Assembly: GCF_963855985.1 (NCBI RefSeq)
Contig: NC_087099.1
Span: 13,670,001 to 13,734,000 of the forward strand
From: Ostrinia nubilalis
Lineage: Eukaryota > Arthropoda > Insecta > Lepidoptera > Crambidae
Direction: 5' to 3'
DNA: 64,000 nt
Shown: in pieces, positions 1 through 11,158 of the stretch
Numbering within the stretch: position 1 is the stretch's first letter
How the letters are laid out: each line of letters opens with the position of its first letter
Position numbers and translations under genes: made by a program
Notes under the pieces: model-generated
What the model saw: only the letters and a program-made list of their open reading frames with translations
What the model was told of the DNA's origin: nothing
The model's database searches: none

Positions 1-352
1 ATTAACAAAAAAAGGTGATACGCTATTATTTAAAACTTACAATTATAAGAGTCCGCTACACTTTGCGCCAAATTGAGGAATGGTAACACTGAAACTAAAA
101 ATAAAAGTTTATTAACGGTTATTAATTAAAAATTTCCTGTATCTTAATTTTTTTCTGTGCATAGGTACCCGTTTCTATTTACAATGTAACAACACAAAAT
201 CTCTTTTATTAATTTATTAGAAAGTCATCTTCGTTTACAAAGTACATTACAAGCTTATGCCGTAATTGTGAGTTACTACACTCTTGTTTTAAATACCTAC
301 TTATTAACATCATCTTCTTTTCTACTTAATACAGTATCAATTAGAATCTTTA
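1..352. other. AT-rich non-coding sequence
   Basis: No exon or RNA gene is recognised. Bases from about 232 onward belong to the tandem duplication that contains the first broken FLYWCH unit. Confidence 0.5.
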
Positions 353-588
353 CTATTTAACTTTCACGTAATGCCCACTCTTGGTCACGAAGTACTGGTC
401 TGGCTTGTGGTTGTGTTCTGTGACGTAGTGCAGTATGACGTCATTCTTGTCGACGTTGACGTACGACTTGCAGCCCTTGCTGACGGAGGAGCAGCCGTAG
501 CGGCTACCACCAACCGTGATCTCGCCAGTCTTGCAGTACGTGTAGCCGTCGAGATATGAAAGCTTCGTTCCTCGAGGCGTCGTTTATT
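353..588 (-). pseudogene. mod(mdg4): FLYWCH exon copy without acceptor (left duplicate)
   Basis: The minus strand reads a complete finger, from YTYC through YGC and GCKSY to HNHKP, and ends YVKVK-stop at 353-355. The 5' end is broken. Relative to the sister copy there is one extra base in the first codons, which brings in an in-frame TAA, and no AG acceptor precedes the domain because the duplication junction removed it. I infer it cannot be spliced in as a normal cassette. Confidence 0.7.
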
Positions 589-699
589 ACAAAGTACATT
601 ACAAATGCCGTAAGTCTGAGTTACTACACTCTTGCTTTAAGTACCTACTTATTAACATCATCTTAGTTTCTACACCTACAGTATTCAGTAGAATCCTTA

Positions 700-939
700 C
701 TATTTAACTTTCACGTAATGCCCACTCTTGGTCACGAAGTACTGGTCTGGCTCGTGGTTGTGTTCTGTGACGTAGTGCAGTATGACGTCATTCTTGTCGA
801 CGTGGACGTACGACTTGCAGCCCTTGCTGACGGAGGAGCAGCCAGCGGCTACCACCAGCCCTGATTTGGCCAGTCTTGCAGTACGTGTAGCCGTCGAGAT
901 ACAAAAGTTTCGATCCGCGATGCGTCTTTATGTATGTAG
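700..939 (-). pseudogene. mod(mdg4): FLYWCH exon copy with a 2-nt deletion (right duplicate)
   Basis: A good acceptor (TTCTAG, exon from 939) is followed by an open frame with YIKTH, GSKLL and YTYCK. Near 843/844 two bases present in the left copy are missing, just before the first Cys. The frame then reads WLLLR and stops well before the H-x-H pair. Splicing here would give a BTB protein with half a finger. A sequencing error is the alternative. Confidence 0.7.
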
Positions 940-1975
940 CTAGAATATCGGGAATGAAAGATTTAGATAGTTCTGTTAGTAATATGAAACTGCTACAGAA
1001 TGGTGCAAAACGCGATGTTAAAGCTTATGGTAATCTCTCGCCGTCGACCTTTGGACAAAACAGAAATTAGAGAGAGTAGAAAATGGTGACTAGTACTTAC
1101 TTAATGGGGGTTTTGTAGTTTTATTTTTCTGCTGGACAACCTTCTGATTATATGACCAAATTTCATCGTATCGGATGCGACAGGGTATGAAAGTACAAAG
1201 TGTTAAAAATATTATTTATTTTCAGTACCTATGATGTGTTTAAAATCGCTGTAATTTAATGCGAGATAAAATTTCATAAAGTATTATTAAAAATAGAGAC
1301 ATAATTTATCTTTTGTCACAAATACAAATGCAGATTAACTATGTTGTAACGACAGTAAATCAAGCTTTATGTAGTCGTACAGTCAGCGTCAAATAATTCG
1401 TGACGTAAAGTAGCCAAAAAGTTCGGAACACGTCTTCTTTCAAATTGGAATATGGTTGTATTGTCAACTTTTTGGTCACATTGGACGTCACGAACTGTAT
1501 GACGCTGACTGTATGTATTGGGGCAATTTTAAAATGTATAGTCTGACTTGCTGTCGTCCTAACATAGCTCTCGAAAATTGAATGGCATCATGAGATATTT
1601 TTACAATAAAATCATTTTGCGAAATAGATTTACAAAAGACTCGATAAAACAATAAAATGCGGTTCAACAGTAACTGAACCTTCAAAAATCCTAATTTTCT
1701 CAAATAGGTAGATTCAACTACCCGGTTTATAGACTTGAAGGGTAGTCAACGACGATTAGTCCGCGCAAGTAGATTTACGAAATCTTTCACACAAAAATAG
1801 GTTCAAATAATCAAATCATAAACTTTACTTTTGATTGATCCCAGCCAGATACAGTTCGTTTTATTTTAAAAGTCAATTTTCATCATTTTTATTTTCAAAG
1901 ATGCTTGATAAATCTATTCACGCGGACTGTGATTCGATGACCTATTGGAGACCTGTATTCTAAAACTAATTGTAA
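940..1975. other. Non-coding spacer
   Basis: AT-rich intergenic/intronic sequence. A short reading frame at 1488-1703 has no recognisable motif and no exon-like composition. Confidence 0.5.
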
Positions 1976-2229
1976 TTAATTTTCTATGGGTACAACAAGT
2001 CCCATATTATTATCCCTAACATCCACTGGTGGAGCATGATTATGTTTGCTTCTTGAATATATTATACAATTGTTCGTATCCAAATGGACGCAGGCCCTAC
2101 AGCTCGTTGAATTGTATTTGGTGCACAAATAACGTTGGCTGCCGTTCGACAATACCTTCCCAGTTTTGAAGAATGTATTCTCATCGTAAAGCAGCTTCAC
2201 ACTGCCGCGTTTACCCGTGATGAAGGTTG
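1976..2229 (-). CDS. mod(mdg4): FLYWCH terminal exon, 83 aa
   Basis: Acceptor ATTTCAG precedes 2229. After the split codon the exon reads TFITGKRGSVKLL, then an atypical NTFFKT core, YLC, a second Cys in CRACVHLD, and the HNHAP pair. The tail (VDVRDNNMG...) is unlike the usual DG-x-Y-VKI ending. CRACVHLD resembles CKACVHVD in the next upstream exon (2418), so the two are probably sister cassettes. It lies downstream of two exons with phase-1 donors and could be the terminal exon of a chained transcript. Confidence 0.8.
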
Positions 2230-2289
2230 CTGAAATTACATTAAAATTTAACATTAAAAAGAACAATTTAAATTACAAACGAAATATAC

Positions 2290-2433
2290 AACCCGATCAA
2301 GCTAACTGCGCACCTCGCTGAATGCAACTCTCCCTCGCACTCACCCGCACATATCCCCGCGTTCGCCCCGTCTGGTACAAGAGCGTCGATATGACGTCAC
2401 GGTTGCTACGTGCGCAGTTAATTAAACCGGGTT
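2290..2433. mobile_element. Short MITE, copy 1
   Basis: Imperfect inverted ends AACCCG...ACTGCGCAC and GTGCGCAGT...CGGGTT flank a GC-richer core. A related copy lies at 12841-12994. It overlaps the 3' tail of the exon ending at 2418, so that exon's read-through stop lies inside MITE sequence. Confidence 0.7.
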
Positions 2434-2746
2434 ACAGAAAGAAGGTTAAAATTACCTTTTGCCAAATACCCAGAGCTTTCAATTTTGATTTCTGCATCAA
2501 TGTCGTTTTGGGTGGCGTACCGCCCGCTTTCCATCATAACGTATTTAGTGGGAGCGTGTTTATGGATTCCGATGGCTGTAGTAATATTATTGTCTTTATC
2601 GACGTGCACACAGGCTTTGCACCGGGGCTTGCTCAAGTAAGAGCAGGTGTAGCGAACCCCTCCTTTAACGTTACGCCCACCTTTGTAGTAAGTATACTCG
2701 TTGAGCATTAGCAGCGTGGTATCGCGAACGGTCGTGATGAATTGTG
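2418..2746 (-). CDS. mod(mdg4): FLYWCH exon with internal phase-1 donor
   Basis: Acceptor TTTCCAG precedes 2746. The frame gives QFITTVRDTTLLMLN, YTYYK, YTC, RCKACVHVD and HKHAP, followed by a 35-residue tail instead of the usual short end. In that tail AAAAG is followed by GTAATT (exon edge 2456, intron from 2455). The donor splits a codon after its first base, matching every acceptor in the array. If unspliced, the protein runs 108 residues to a stop at 2418 inside a MITE. I infer the spliced form is the real one and that the exon can be joined to a downstream FLYWCH exon. Confidence 0.8.
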
Positions 2747-3223
2747 CTGGAAACAATAATATAAACACTTCTTCAATACTGAATAAAGTATAGTGATAAA
2801 GCCAAATGATGTAGCGGTATTGGAAACGTTAAAATAACAGAAAACTAGTGATTCTATTGACACATTTTCCTTAGTAAAAGCTTCAAATCGATCTTCATTC
2901 GACATACCAAATCTAGGGCTTTTCTCCTTTAAATAAAATGTTCAATCAATACAATACCCTGTCTAAGTCAAATAATGTTAATGTTGATATTTTTTTCCTT
3001 AGTTTACGTAAATACAAGTCCACATGCTTGGACAAATCTCACAGATTTGAACAAGCATAGGGACTTCTTTACACCATATTAAATATTTTCAGTTCTTTAA
3101 CCCCTAATTGCTGTTGCTTTAGTCTCTAACGCATGTTGTTTTCACCTTTAATTAAGTTTGCATTTAACAAGTGTCATTTTTTAAGTTACTTTTGTGAACG
3201 CTACAATGTAACCTTGTTGGTGA

Positions 3224-3570
3224 TCAAATAAATAAATAAAACATATGAAAATAACCATATTTACCTGGTCCTAGGTTAAAAGAAATTTCATGTTGCAAAC
3301 TGCCATTTGTCAACAGGCTGTCACTGAATCTATCTTCTCTGACGTATCTCCCATCTTCCAGCTTAATGAACTTAATGGGGGGGTGATTGTGTTTGATGAA
3401 GGTGGTAACTATGACGTTTTCCTTGTTCACGTGGAGGTAGGACCTGCAACCTTTGTACATGCTGGTGCAAGTGTAACGGTTGCCCCCGTTCATGAGGTGG
3501 CCGCTCTTGTGGAAGGGGTACTTGTTAAGCATTAGCAGTGTGGCACCACGGATTGTTGTGATGAATTCCG
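3224..3570 (-). CDS. mod(mdg4): FLYWCH exon with internal phase-1 donor
   Basis: Acceptor GTTCCAG precedes 3570. It encodes EFITTIRGATLLMLN, YPFHK, YTC, GCRSYLHVN and HNHPP, then GRYVRED and a linker. At 3265 CCAG meets GTAAAT, a near-consensus donor. The coding frame is cut after the first base of a codon, as in the neighbour at 2456. The N-terminal half is very close to the 2418 exon (FITT, LLMLN), so they are a duplicated pair. Read-through would give 114 residues with a hydrophobic, intron-like end (YFHMFYLFI), which argues for splicing at 3265. Confidence 0.8.
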
Positions 3571-5656
3571 CTGGAACAAACAACAGCTTCATTAGTAAGG
3601 TTTAAGCTTAAACTTGAATTTGGACAGGACAGGACCAGTTACTCAGTTTTGACAGGATAACAAAATTAACAATTACCCTAAACCATATCGATACCATTTC
3701 ATTTTCAAAGAATGGAAAACCCAGGAAAATTGATGGATTTACAAGGATTGTAGGATTAGCGACGGCACGACGTTTTATGATAAACCACCGAGGTGAAGAA
3801 TGAAACCAAAAGAAATTGCAATGTTAATAGGTGGATTTGAGTAAGAGGATAACTACAAATAAAGAGTAATAATGTTTATTTGTCACCACAAAAACATAAA
3901 GGTAAAACTACAACAATAGAAACAAACAATTATACACAAATACCAAGTTTTAGTAGAGGACTCGGACATTACAATAGTAGGTTGTTGGGACATTCGCGAA
4001 TGGTGCAAGTGGAAAGAAGAAAATTGTATAGTACTCACATTTTAATATTTGTAATCGATTTATTATAAATCAAGCAGGTGTTAGCTGGTTAGTAATATTA
4101 TCGATTGATGTTTGATATTACTTATTCCGCTATAGAAAAGATTACATGTTAATTTTAACTGCCATTAGGGAGGACAATAAAATACATCAGAGTTCAAATA
4201 AAAAGTGTTTATTGCTTATAATTAGTGAGATCTTATTTTACATTGAGATCGTTTTCGTGCCAGAGCTACTCTCTTAGTCCGGATCTATCTTTCTCTATCA
4301 CCCATAGGGATATGCTGGATTGAGTGACAGAGATAGACCCGAAAATACGAACACATAAGAAAGTAGTTCGGCTGAACTTAAAGCTATATTTACACCCCGT
4401 GTAAAAATATGAATTCATTCTATAAACAGTATTGTAACATTAAAAAAAACAACCACACATGATTTTATTGCGTCTAGTATTCTTTAAGCTGGATACTACA
4501 TTTCTTAACCAGGACGGGGAAATATTTATGAATATTAACCAAAAATATGTCATCTAACTAAATAAATTAAATATAATAAAAAAACTTAATATTGTATGAG
4601 AACCAAGGATTAGGTTTTACCTACGAATTCTTGTACTGCTAAGGCTTACATTTTTATCTTCAAAATTTCATAGGCAAACAAGTTTATTATTTCAGTAAAA
4701 AAAGCAAAAAATCATTTGACTAGAAACTTAACAAAGATTTGGCTGTTGATTTCAATATTTGCCTTCAAAATTACAGAATTAATAATTAGCATTTCCTTCA
4801 ATCAATTAGGTACCTCGACGATTTGCAAGGAGTAATTTTTAAACAGGTAGAACGTAGGTCACGTTTATAAATAAAAGATATTGAATTCAACAGTCTGCAT
4901 TTATCATTATTATTATTATCATCTAAATAACATTAACCCTAATAAGATCACAGCTTGATGTAATTACGGACATTTTATTAGAGATCCATTCAGAGGTGAC
5001 TAGAAGTAAAAAGACTTAATTAAATTCGAAAATACTGTACCTATTGCAATAGGTATAGTTGGTGAAGGCTGGTGACTCGAAAATTTGGCGTAAATAAATT
5101 TCAAAACAGCTAGATACAGAAACGAAAAGCAGATCATGAGCCTGCCATACACGGACAGCTCGAGCAGTGAGCTAGTGATGAACATACACAACAAATCACA
5201 AGCGCGTGACGTGGAATATAGATTGCGAGTGCGAGCGGAGGTAACTGCGCGAGAGCAGTCGACAGATCGATCAGTCAGTGTATGACTGGCGACTTTTTGA
5301 CCACCAGCCACTCGAAAGTAGTCACAACTGCTGGAGCAATTCCGTGTAAGACCCGCACCCGCCATATACGTACGGTCAGCTTGAAGCTGCTAATATCGAC
5401 TGCTTCCAACCCTGCATAGCAAACTACGTAACTGCTCAAGCGGTTCCGTGTATGTGTATACGTAGGATACTGTTTTTGCTATGCAGTCGCAGCTTGAAGC
5501 TGTTGATACTAGCTGCTTAAAGCTGTTCGTGTATGGCGAGCCTAAGTGTGTACGTAGAATACTGAAGTTTGATATGCAGTCGCAGCTTAATTCTAACTGC
5601 TTCAAGCTTTGCTGGCATTGCGGTGCTTAACGCAATATTAATATTATTTCACCAGC
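3571..5656. other. Non-coding spacer
   Basis: About 2.1 kb of mostly AT-rich sequence with no exon-like frame. The right part contains a degenerate tandem repeat, listed separately. Confidence 0.5.
5440..5635. repeat. Degenerate tandem repeat, period about 97 bp
   Basis: The motif ATGCAGTCGCAGCTT recurs near 5481 and 5575, each preceded about 30 bases earlier by ACGTAG-ATACTG. Two diverged units are visible. Confidence 0.5.
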
Positions 5657-5865
5657 TTAAGTCGAGCTAAACGCACTGTGCGTGTGGTTCAAATTACACC
5701 GGACTATCGTCATATCGTCTGCCAAATGGAGGTACGCCTTACACTTGTGCCAGCGGTTCTTGGTGCAGCCCCATCTGAAACCGCTGCGCGTGCGCTGCTG
5801 CTTGTAATACGTGTAGTTGTGGTAGATCAGCCGCTCTTTGCCCCGTGCCGTCATGAAAATGTTCA
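5657..5865 (-). CDS. mod(mdg4): FLYWCH terminal exon, short-tailed, 68 aa
   Basis: Acceptor GTTTCAG precedes 5865. The frame reads NIFMTARGKERLIY, YTYYK, FRWGC, KCKAYLHLA and NHTHS, then SAFSST and stop. It stops only six residues after the second His, so the Y-x-K-basic tail of most cassettes is missing; the finger itself is complete. It may be a functional short form or an exon whose end decayed. Confidence 0.8.
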
Positions 5866-7324
5866 CTGAAACGACAGGCTGTTATAGTAAATCTAATAAT
5901 AAATAATGTTAAAGAATATGATCAAATGCTATAGAGATTTCATTGTATTAGTAATCTGCACATTACTTCGCTTGGCAATCAATGATTTATTTACAATATA
6001 CATCATTCCGGGAAGACGATTTGATGTTAATGTTAGTAGGTTTCATGCTTTTGAATGATTCCCAATTTCTATTGAAGCTTGTTCAAAAGCGAAGGATCGT
6101 ACTTAAGGCTTTAAGAAAGAAGTACATAAGGAAGAGAAATTTCATATTGCAAAATACAGCTCATTTGTTAAGACACGGTCTCCTTTCTTATTAATTGGGT
6201 CAAAGGACTGGTACATAAAAGCATCTTTTGTGCTAATGGAAACAACATGAAAGTTTTTAATGGTAGAATGGTGAATATTATGTTTTTCTGGCTAATTTGT
6301 TAAATATTAGAAATAACCGAAATATAAAATATACGATTAGAAATAGTTGACAATCAATTTATTTATGAAAAATAATGTAGGCTTATTTTCTTAACATCTT
6401 TCATATAATAAATCTTTCCAAAAATTGTACACACGTTGTTGTTTTGTGTACAAAAAAGACATGATTTACGTGATAATTCAATCAATCTCGATGATTTCCC
6501 CTCGAATGGGAAATATGATAAGGTGATTTGCGTCATGGGCTTTTTTAGATGGGTAACAGAACTGAAGCAAAAATTGGAAGGATGAAACAAGATTTTGACC
6601 AAAGAGTTGATCTTAGATAAGAGAAAAAATAAAATAAAAAGGAGACAATAAAAATAAATAATAATACGTGGTTATAGTATTATTTTTAAATAACACATTT
6701 ATATTTGATAAAATTAAGAACACAACACAGTAACTGTTCTAGAATCACAGAAAAAAACACAGATCTAAGTTCTATCAGATCAAGAACAATGCAGAGTCAA
6801 GGTACACATTCTTAGTCTCTCAAGAACTCAAGCTTAAAGTTAGTTTAATTTGGGAAATTAATCACAGAAAACACAATATTGTAGCTTATCTATTCAATAT
6901 TATTTGGCGGCAATCTATCAAAGTTTGTACTTGATTTGCGTGGTTAAGCCTAGCTGCAGTCTACCAGACTTTTTGTCGGCCGATAGTTGGGTCGCCCTGT
7001 GAATCAGTGGACATGTATGAAAATGCGCACATTGGTATCTGCCGATTCTTCATACTCGTACAAATTAGAATTTAGACTATTTATCGGCCGTCTAAGATTT
7101 TTAAATGGCCGATAGTTGGGCCCGATTTTAATTTGTATGAAGAATCGGCCAAATCAAATCGATGTAATGTGCGCACTTTCCATACATGCCCATACTGATC
7201 AACTGCCCGACTAACTAATCGGCCGACGAAAAATCGATGGTCTACGCCTAGGCTAAAAGATGGTCTGCGTCCCCGTCTCTCCCAAGACTCCCGCCTTACC
7301 CACCAAATTATTGTACACCATTAT
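5866..7324. other. Non-coding spacer with one MITE
   Basis: No exon is recognised. Short frames at 5982-6194 and 6363-6602 have no motif or splice context. The MITE at 6955-7240 is listed separately. Confidence 0.5.
6955..7240. mobile_element. MITE with GTCGGCCGATAGTTGG ends
   Basis: Inverted halves: GTCGGCCGATAGTTGGG and GTGCGCACATTG on the left recur as complements in CAACTGCCCGAC...TCGGCCGAC on the right. Partial relatives lie at 10946-11066 and 36695-36825. Confidence 0.6.
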
Positions 7325-7566
7325 CTAAAGTTTGACATATTTCCCGCAGGGCATCATATGGTAAGTAGCTGGGCGGTGATTGTGGTTGATTTTGGAACTG
7401 TTCAGCATGTTTAGTTGCTGGTCGAGGTGGACGTATGCATTGCAAGTTGACCCCCTGGTGCAGGCCCATCTGGTGGCCTTTCGCTTCTTGACCAGAGCCT
7501 TCTCGTAGTATGTATGACCATGCAGCATATACAGCAGTTTTCCGCTTAGCAGCTGTATCATTTCAC
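7325..7566 (-). CDS. mod(mdg4): FLYWCH terminal exon, 79 aa
   Basis: Acceptor CCTACAG precedes 7566. It encodes EMIQLLSGKLLYML, HTYYEK, RWAC, TCNAYVHLD and HNHRP, ending GKYVKL. It groups with the 8269 and 10454 exons by the shared opening xMIQL-SGK or QLIQL-NGK, a VKK-x-xATRW core and LD-x-x-x-N before the His pair. The three therefore form a local subfamily. Confidence 0.87.
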
Positions 7567-8104
7567 CTGTAGGAATAATGTTTGAGAGAATTTATTATCC
7601 CATGATGAAGCGAATAACTTGTATTTTTAATTATTGTTCATTGTACAGATAACATCAAAATAAAAAAAATATTTTACTTGAGATTAAAGGTACATTAGAT
7701 TTATTTATGTTCGACATTTATTTTGCATTGTAATAATTATGTTTCCAATTAATTTTAGGGAGTTAAAATAGCCACCGATCCGAAATTTATGAGTTCTTAA
7801 ATTCTAGCCATTGATTTCTTGATAGATTACTTACTGACTAGCATTTTGACATGTAATGATAATGAATATTATGAATAAATTCTTATCTTATTACAAATGT
7901 GAAAGACTGCGATAATGGGTAGATGTTTGTCACTCTCCCGCCCAAACTACTGAACAGATCATGGTGAAACTTTACATTACAGGAACGTCGAGTCTTTCGA
8001 CATCGTAGTGCGCGCTCGCTAAAATAATGTTTGTTTTGTAATTGTATGGTTTAGACAGATTAAGTTGTGGATGCTTATACTAAACTTTTATTCTATTTGT
8101 CTAA

Positions 8105-8264
8105 TAGTGTCTGTCTGTCACGCTTTCACGCCTAAACCACTGAACCGATTTTGATGAAATTTGGCATAGAGATAGTTTGAGTCCCGGGAAAGGACATAGG
8201 ATAGTTTTTATCCCGGTTTTTGAGACAGGGACGCCTGGCAACCCTAGTCGCGAGCGGCCGCTAG
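8105..8264 (+). mobile_element. Helitron fragment, 3' end
   Basis: It shares the GATTTTGATGAAATTTGGCA and TTTGAGTCCCGGGAAAG blocks with the Helitrons at 23406, 23927 and 41368, and ends GCCGCTAG before a T. It stops four bases from the stop codon of the 8269 exon, so that exon's native 3' UTR is displaced. Confidence 0.65.
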
Positions 8265-8268
8265 TTCT

Positions 8269-8510
8269 TTATATTTTGTAGTATTTCCCAGTGGTTGATA
8301 TTTGATACTTTGAGGAGGGGTGGTTGTGTTCCATTTTGGAGGTCGAGAGCGCATTCATGTATTCATCCAGGTGTAGAAATGCTGAGCAGGTTGCAGCCCT
8401 GGTGCAGGACCAGCGGGTAGCGTTCAACTTCTTAACGACGTACTTCCTATAGTACGTCTGTCCATCCTTGAGGAATACGTTCTTCCCGCTGATCAGCTCA
8501 ACCATGTGAC
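8269..8510 (-). CDS. mod(mdg4): FLYWCH terminal exon, 79 aa
   Basis: Acceptor AACCAG precedes 8510. The frame reads HMVELISGKNVFL, TYYRK, RWSC, TCSAFLHLD and HNHPS, ending GKYYKI. A second AG nine bases upstream (CTCCAG, exon from 8519) keeps the frame and would add three residues (E, P, G). The stop codon abuts a Helitron fragment. It is a close relative of the 7325 exon. Confidence 0.87.
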
Positions 8511-8589
8511 CTGGTTCTCCTGGAGGACAATACATAGATAGTTAACTAGAACAGGTCAAATGATTGATAGTTAGAACACAGTTTATTGT

Positions 8590-8752
8590 ATAAAATTTTA
8601 AACTTTCGCGTTCCATTTCAACTAAAACAGTAAGAGCCGCCAGTCTGCTTGTAACCACGGCTGCAGCATCGCAGCCGAAACGTCAAGCCGTGAGTACATA
8701 ATGTAACTCATTAATAAACGTCGCGTTAAGACCCGTCTTACTATTACAGTTT
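8590..8752 (+). repeat. Dispersed repeat, class uncertain, copy 1
   Basis: CGCCAGTCTGCTTGT...GAAACGTCAAGCCGTGAGTACATAATG is shared in inverse orientation with 22741-22887. It is probably a retroelement terminus, possibly Penelope-like. No coding part is present. Confidence 0.5.
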
Positions 8753-9088
8753 ATTGTACATCATACCAGGTAAGAAAAAGAAAAAAGATATGCAAAAGAT
8801 ACGGCACTATTCAGGCATTCTTATAGCTCTAAGGCGATACACTCTAGACAACCAACGGGACAATTGTTTAGAATAGGTAAAGGGAAGCATATTTTATTGC
8901 AATGGAACAAGGTTGATGTACACGGGTTTTAGATATTTTACATAGTTTTAATTTAGCCAGTTTGGAAGTTTTTTTTCAATAAAACGAAAAACACTGAGAG
9001 TACATTTTCAATTCATTGTATTGTAAATTAATTAAACGATAAACAAACTTAATCAAAACATAATATTTATGATAATAAATTACAAATA

Positions 9089-10000
9089 GGGGAAGCCCGG
9101 GCAGCACGGATAACTTAAGAAAAGTGGCAAAAAAAACACATAAATATGAAATCAACAACAGTCTCTTAATTAATAATTTGGATCTTAGGTAATCATCTTT
9201 GGAATTGTAAAGAATAAACTTAGAAACTTAAACAAATTCTACAATAAAAATGTCATTAAAAAAAAAGTTCCAATTATCCATTTTGCCCGACCCCCCTGGG
9301 CAAGACGGATATGTACAGTAATAACTGCTTTAATCATTGCAATCATCACAATAATAACTGTTTATGCCTGAATATAAGGTACAATCCTCGTGTGTCCAAT
9401 TCTTGCATTGATTGCACTCTATCCAATCCTCGGTAGGTAGTTCAGTGTATTCTTCTGAGCACACAACATAAATATTTTGTTTTCTCCATCAGATTTTTGA
9501 TTTTGGTCATTTTTCCTCTTGACAAGTCTTGTTTGGAAGTTCTTGTTTTCAGATGTGTGGTTTTGTTAGGGCCTGCTATTCAGTTATGGCTGTCTTGACC
9601 TATCCGTTTTGCCCATATCCGTCTTGCCCAAAGCACCAATATTTAAAAGTTGTGTACCCACCCGTTAAATTTCTACCGGTGAAAAAAAGCAACACACACA
9701 AATTAAACTTAATTTAACATGCAGTCAACTAAACAGAGTCTATAAGTCAACACTTAATACGTAATACAAGAAATCAACACACATACCTTGCCAAAAATCG
9801 TAAGAAAACAGCCAAAAACTTTTGATTTCGAATTGACAAAAAGTTCACGCACGTATTGTTTTGGTGGAACTATCATGGCGTGGGTGGCTGTGTTGCTGTT
9901 TTACAGACCCGCAAACGTCCAGTAGCGCCATGTGTTGTAGGTTTTTAGTAAAATCGATTATTCTTCTTACCCACATTATGCTTCTTGCCCGGGCTTCCCC
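9089..10000. mobile_element. Non-autonomous DNA transposon, 912 bp
   Basis: Inverted ends GGGGAAGCCCGGGCA (9089) and TGCCCGGGCTTCCCC (ending 10000) are flanked by TA on both sides, consistent with a TA target duplication. Inside, GGGCAAGACGGATAT near 9298 is complemented by CCGTCTTGCCC near 9620. No transposase frame is seen. Superfamily is unresolved. Confidence 0.7.
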
Positions 10001-10453
10001 TACGATTTTGGTAAATAACACAGAATTAACATTGCATTTTGGATATTACTGTTGAGATAAAAAAACATACCTACTTAGGTACTTACTTATCTATGTTTTA
10101 AACAAGACTATGAGTAAGATAAACCTAGAAACTACAGTTAGTTAAGTTAATTTAAATAGATACACATTCATTAATAGGTCCAACCTAACCAAACAATAAC
10201 ATCTACATTATTTTCAAAATCACACCATTTTATCTAGATATAAAACACACTATTTTATCGATGCTAGTAAAACTAGAAGCGTCGAGAAGTGGAAATATAA
10301 TGAAATGTGATTGGCTATTCAACACTCTCCTCTGCTCCGCTCCACTTTGGTGGAAAACGTGCCTTATGTGATACTCAACCAGACAATCAAACCACAAAAG
10401 AAAAATGTAACCCATCCTTTGAAAATATAATAAGAACTCTAAATGCTGTTACT

Positions 10454-10701
10454 TTAGCTCTTTAATCTGATGTACCTCCCATCAGCCGTCTGGTGGAGTA
10501 TCCCAGGAGCGTGCGTGTGCTCGTTTTTAGAAGTTTCCAGAACATTAAAGTGTTGGTCCAGGTGTAGGTAGCCTTTACAAATGTCGGACCTAGTGCAGGG
10601 GTACCGCACCGCGAGCCCTTTCCTCAGCGACACCGCCTTGTAAAAGGTGTACCCTTCGTAGTAGTATACCGTTTTACCGTTCACTAACTGTATCAGTTGA
10701 C
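10454..10701 (-). CDS. mod(mdg4): FLYWCH terminal exon, 81 aa
   Basis: Acceptor TTCTACAG precedes 10701. It encodes QLIQLVNGKTVYYY, YTFYKA, RYPC, ICKGYLHLD and HTHAP, ending DGRYIRLKS. Tyr replaces the Trp before the first Cys (R-Y-P-C). It belongs with the 7325 and 8269 exons by its opening and the LDQHFNVL segment. Confidence 0.87.
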
Positions 10702-10945
10702 CTGTAGAACAAAACAATAAGTAATAATAACATTTACTATGATCTGGACGTTGAAAAATACAGAAGATTATGTACGATCATCATAGTCCTTTTTATTTAT
10801 TGGTTTTTCTTGTTTGTATTTTGTACAAGGTATTAAGAGGTAAGCAAAATTACAAGAGCGAATAATTAGATAGATTTTTATTAGAAAAATAATATTCAAA
10901 TTATAAACAATGATTGTTAAGTGAAAAATATATTCCACATACATT

Positions 10946-11066
10946 AAGCCTTGCTGCAGACTTTTTGACTTTTTGTCGGCCGATAGTTGTGTCAGGCTGT
11001 TAATCAGTATGGACATGTATGAAAGTGCGCACATTGGTATCGACCGATTCTTCATACAAGGAGGAG
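10946..11066. repeat. Partial copy of the 6955 MITE
   Basis: It carries TTTTTGTCGGCCGATAGTTG, GACATGTATGAAA, GCGCACATTGGTATC and CCGATTCTTCATAC in the same order as the left half of the 6955 element. Confidence 0.6.
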
Positions 11067-11158
11067 ACATTCTTCATACTGCTAGGAGTCTAAAGGCAAA
11101 ATGTTAAACATGAAGTAGAATACTAATTTAGTATAGATCCAAATTGCAATACAAGCCG

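Larger units (their letters stand above)
232..940. repeat. Two-copy tandem duplication of a FLYWCH cassette
   Basis: About 232-588 and 588-940 are similar along their length, including the shared ACAAAGTACATTACAA start and the FLYWCH segment. The junction falls at the exon 5' end of the left copy, which therefore lacks the acceptor kept by the right copy. Confidence 0.75.

Noticed and set aside
5000..5605. Two minus-strand frames of 121 and 71 residues
   Set aside because: They lie partly in a degenerate tandem repeat, with no domain, acceptor or exon-like phase.
9875..9900. GTGGGTGGCTGTG resembling the reverse of an H-x-H codon run
   Set aside because: No Cys pair, Trp or acceptor in frame; it lies inside a DNA transposon.
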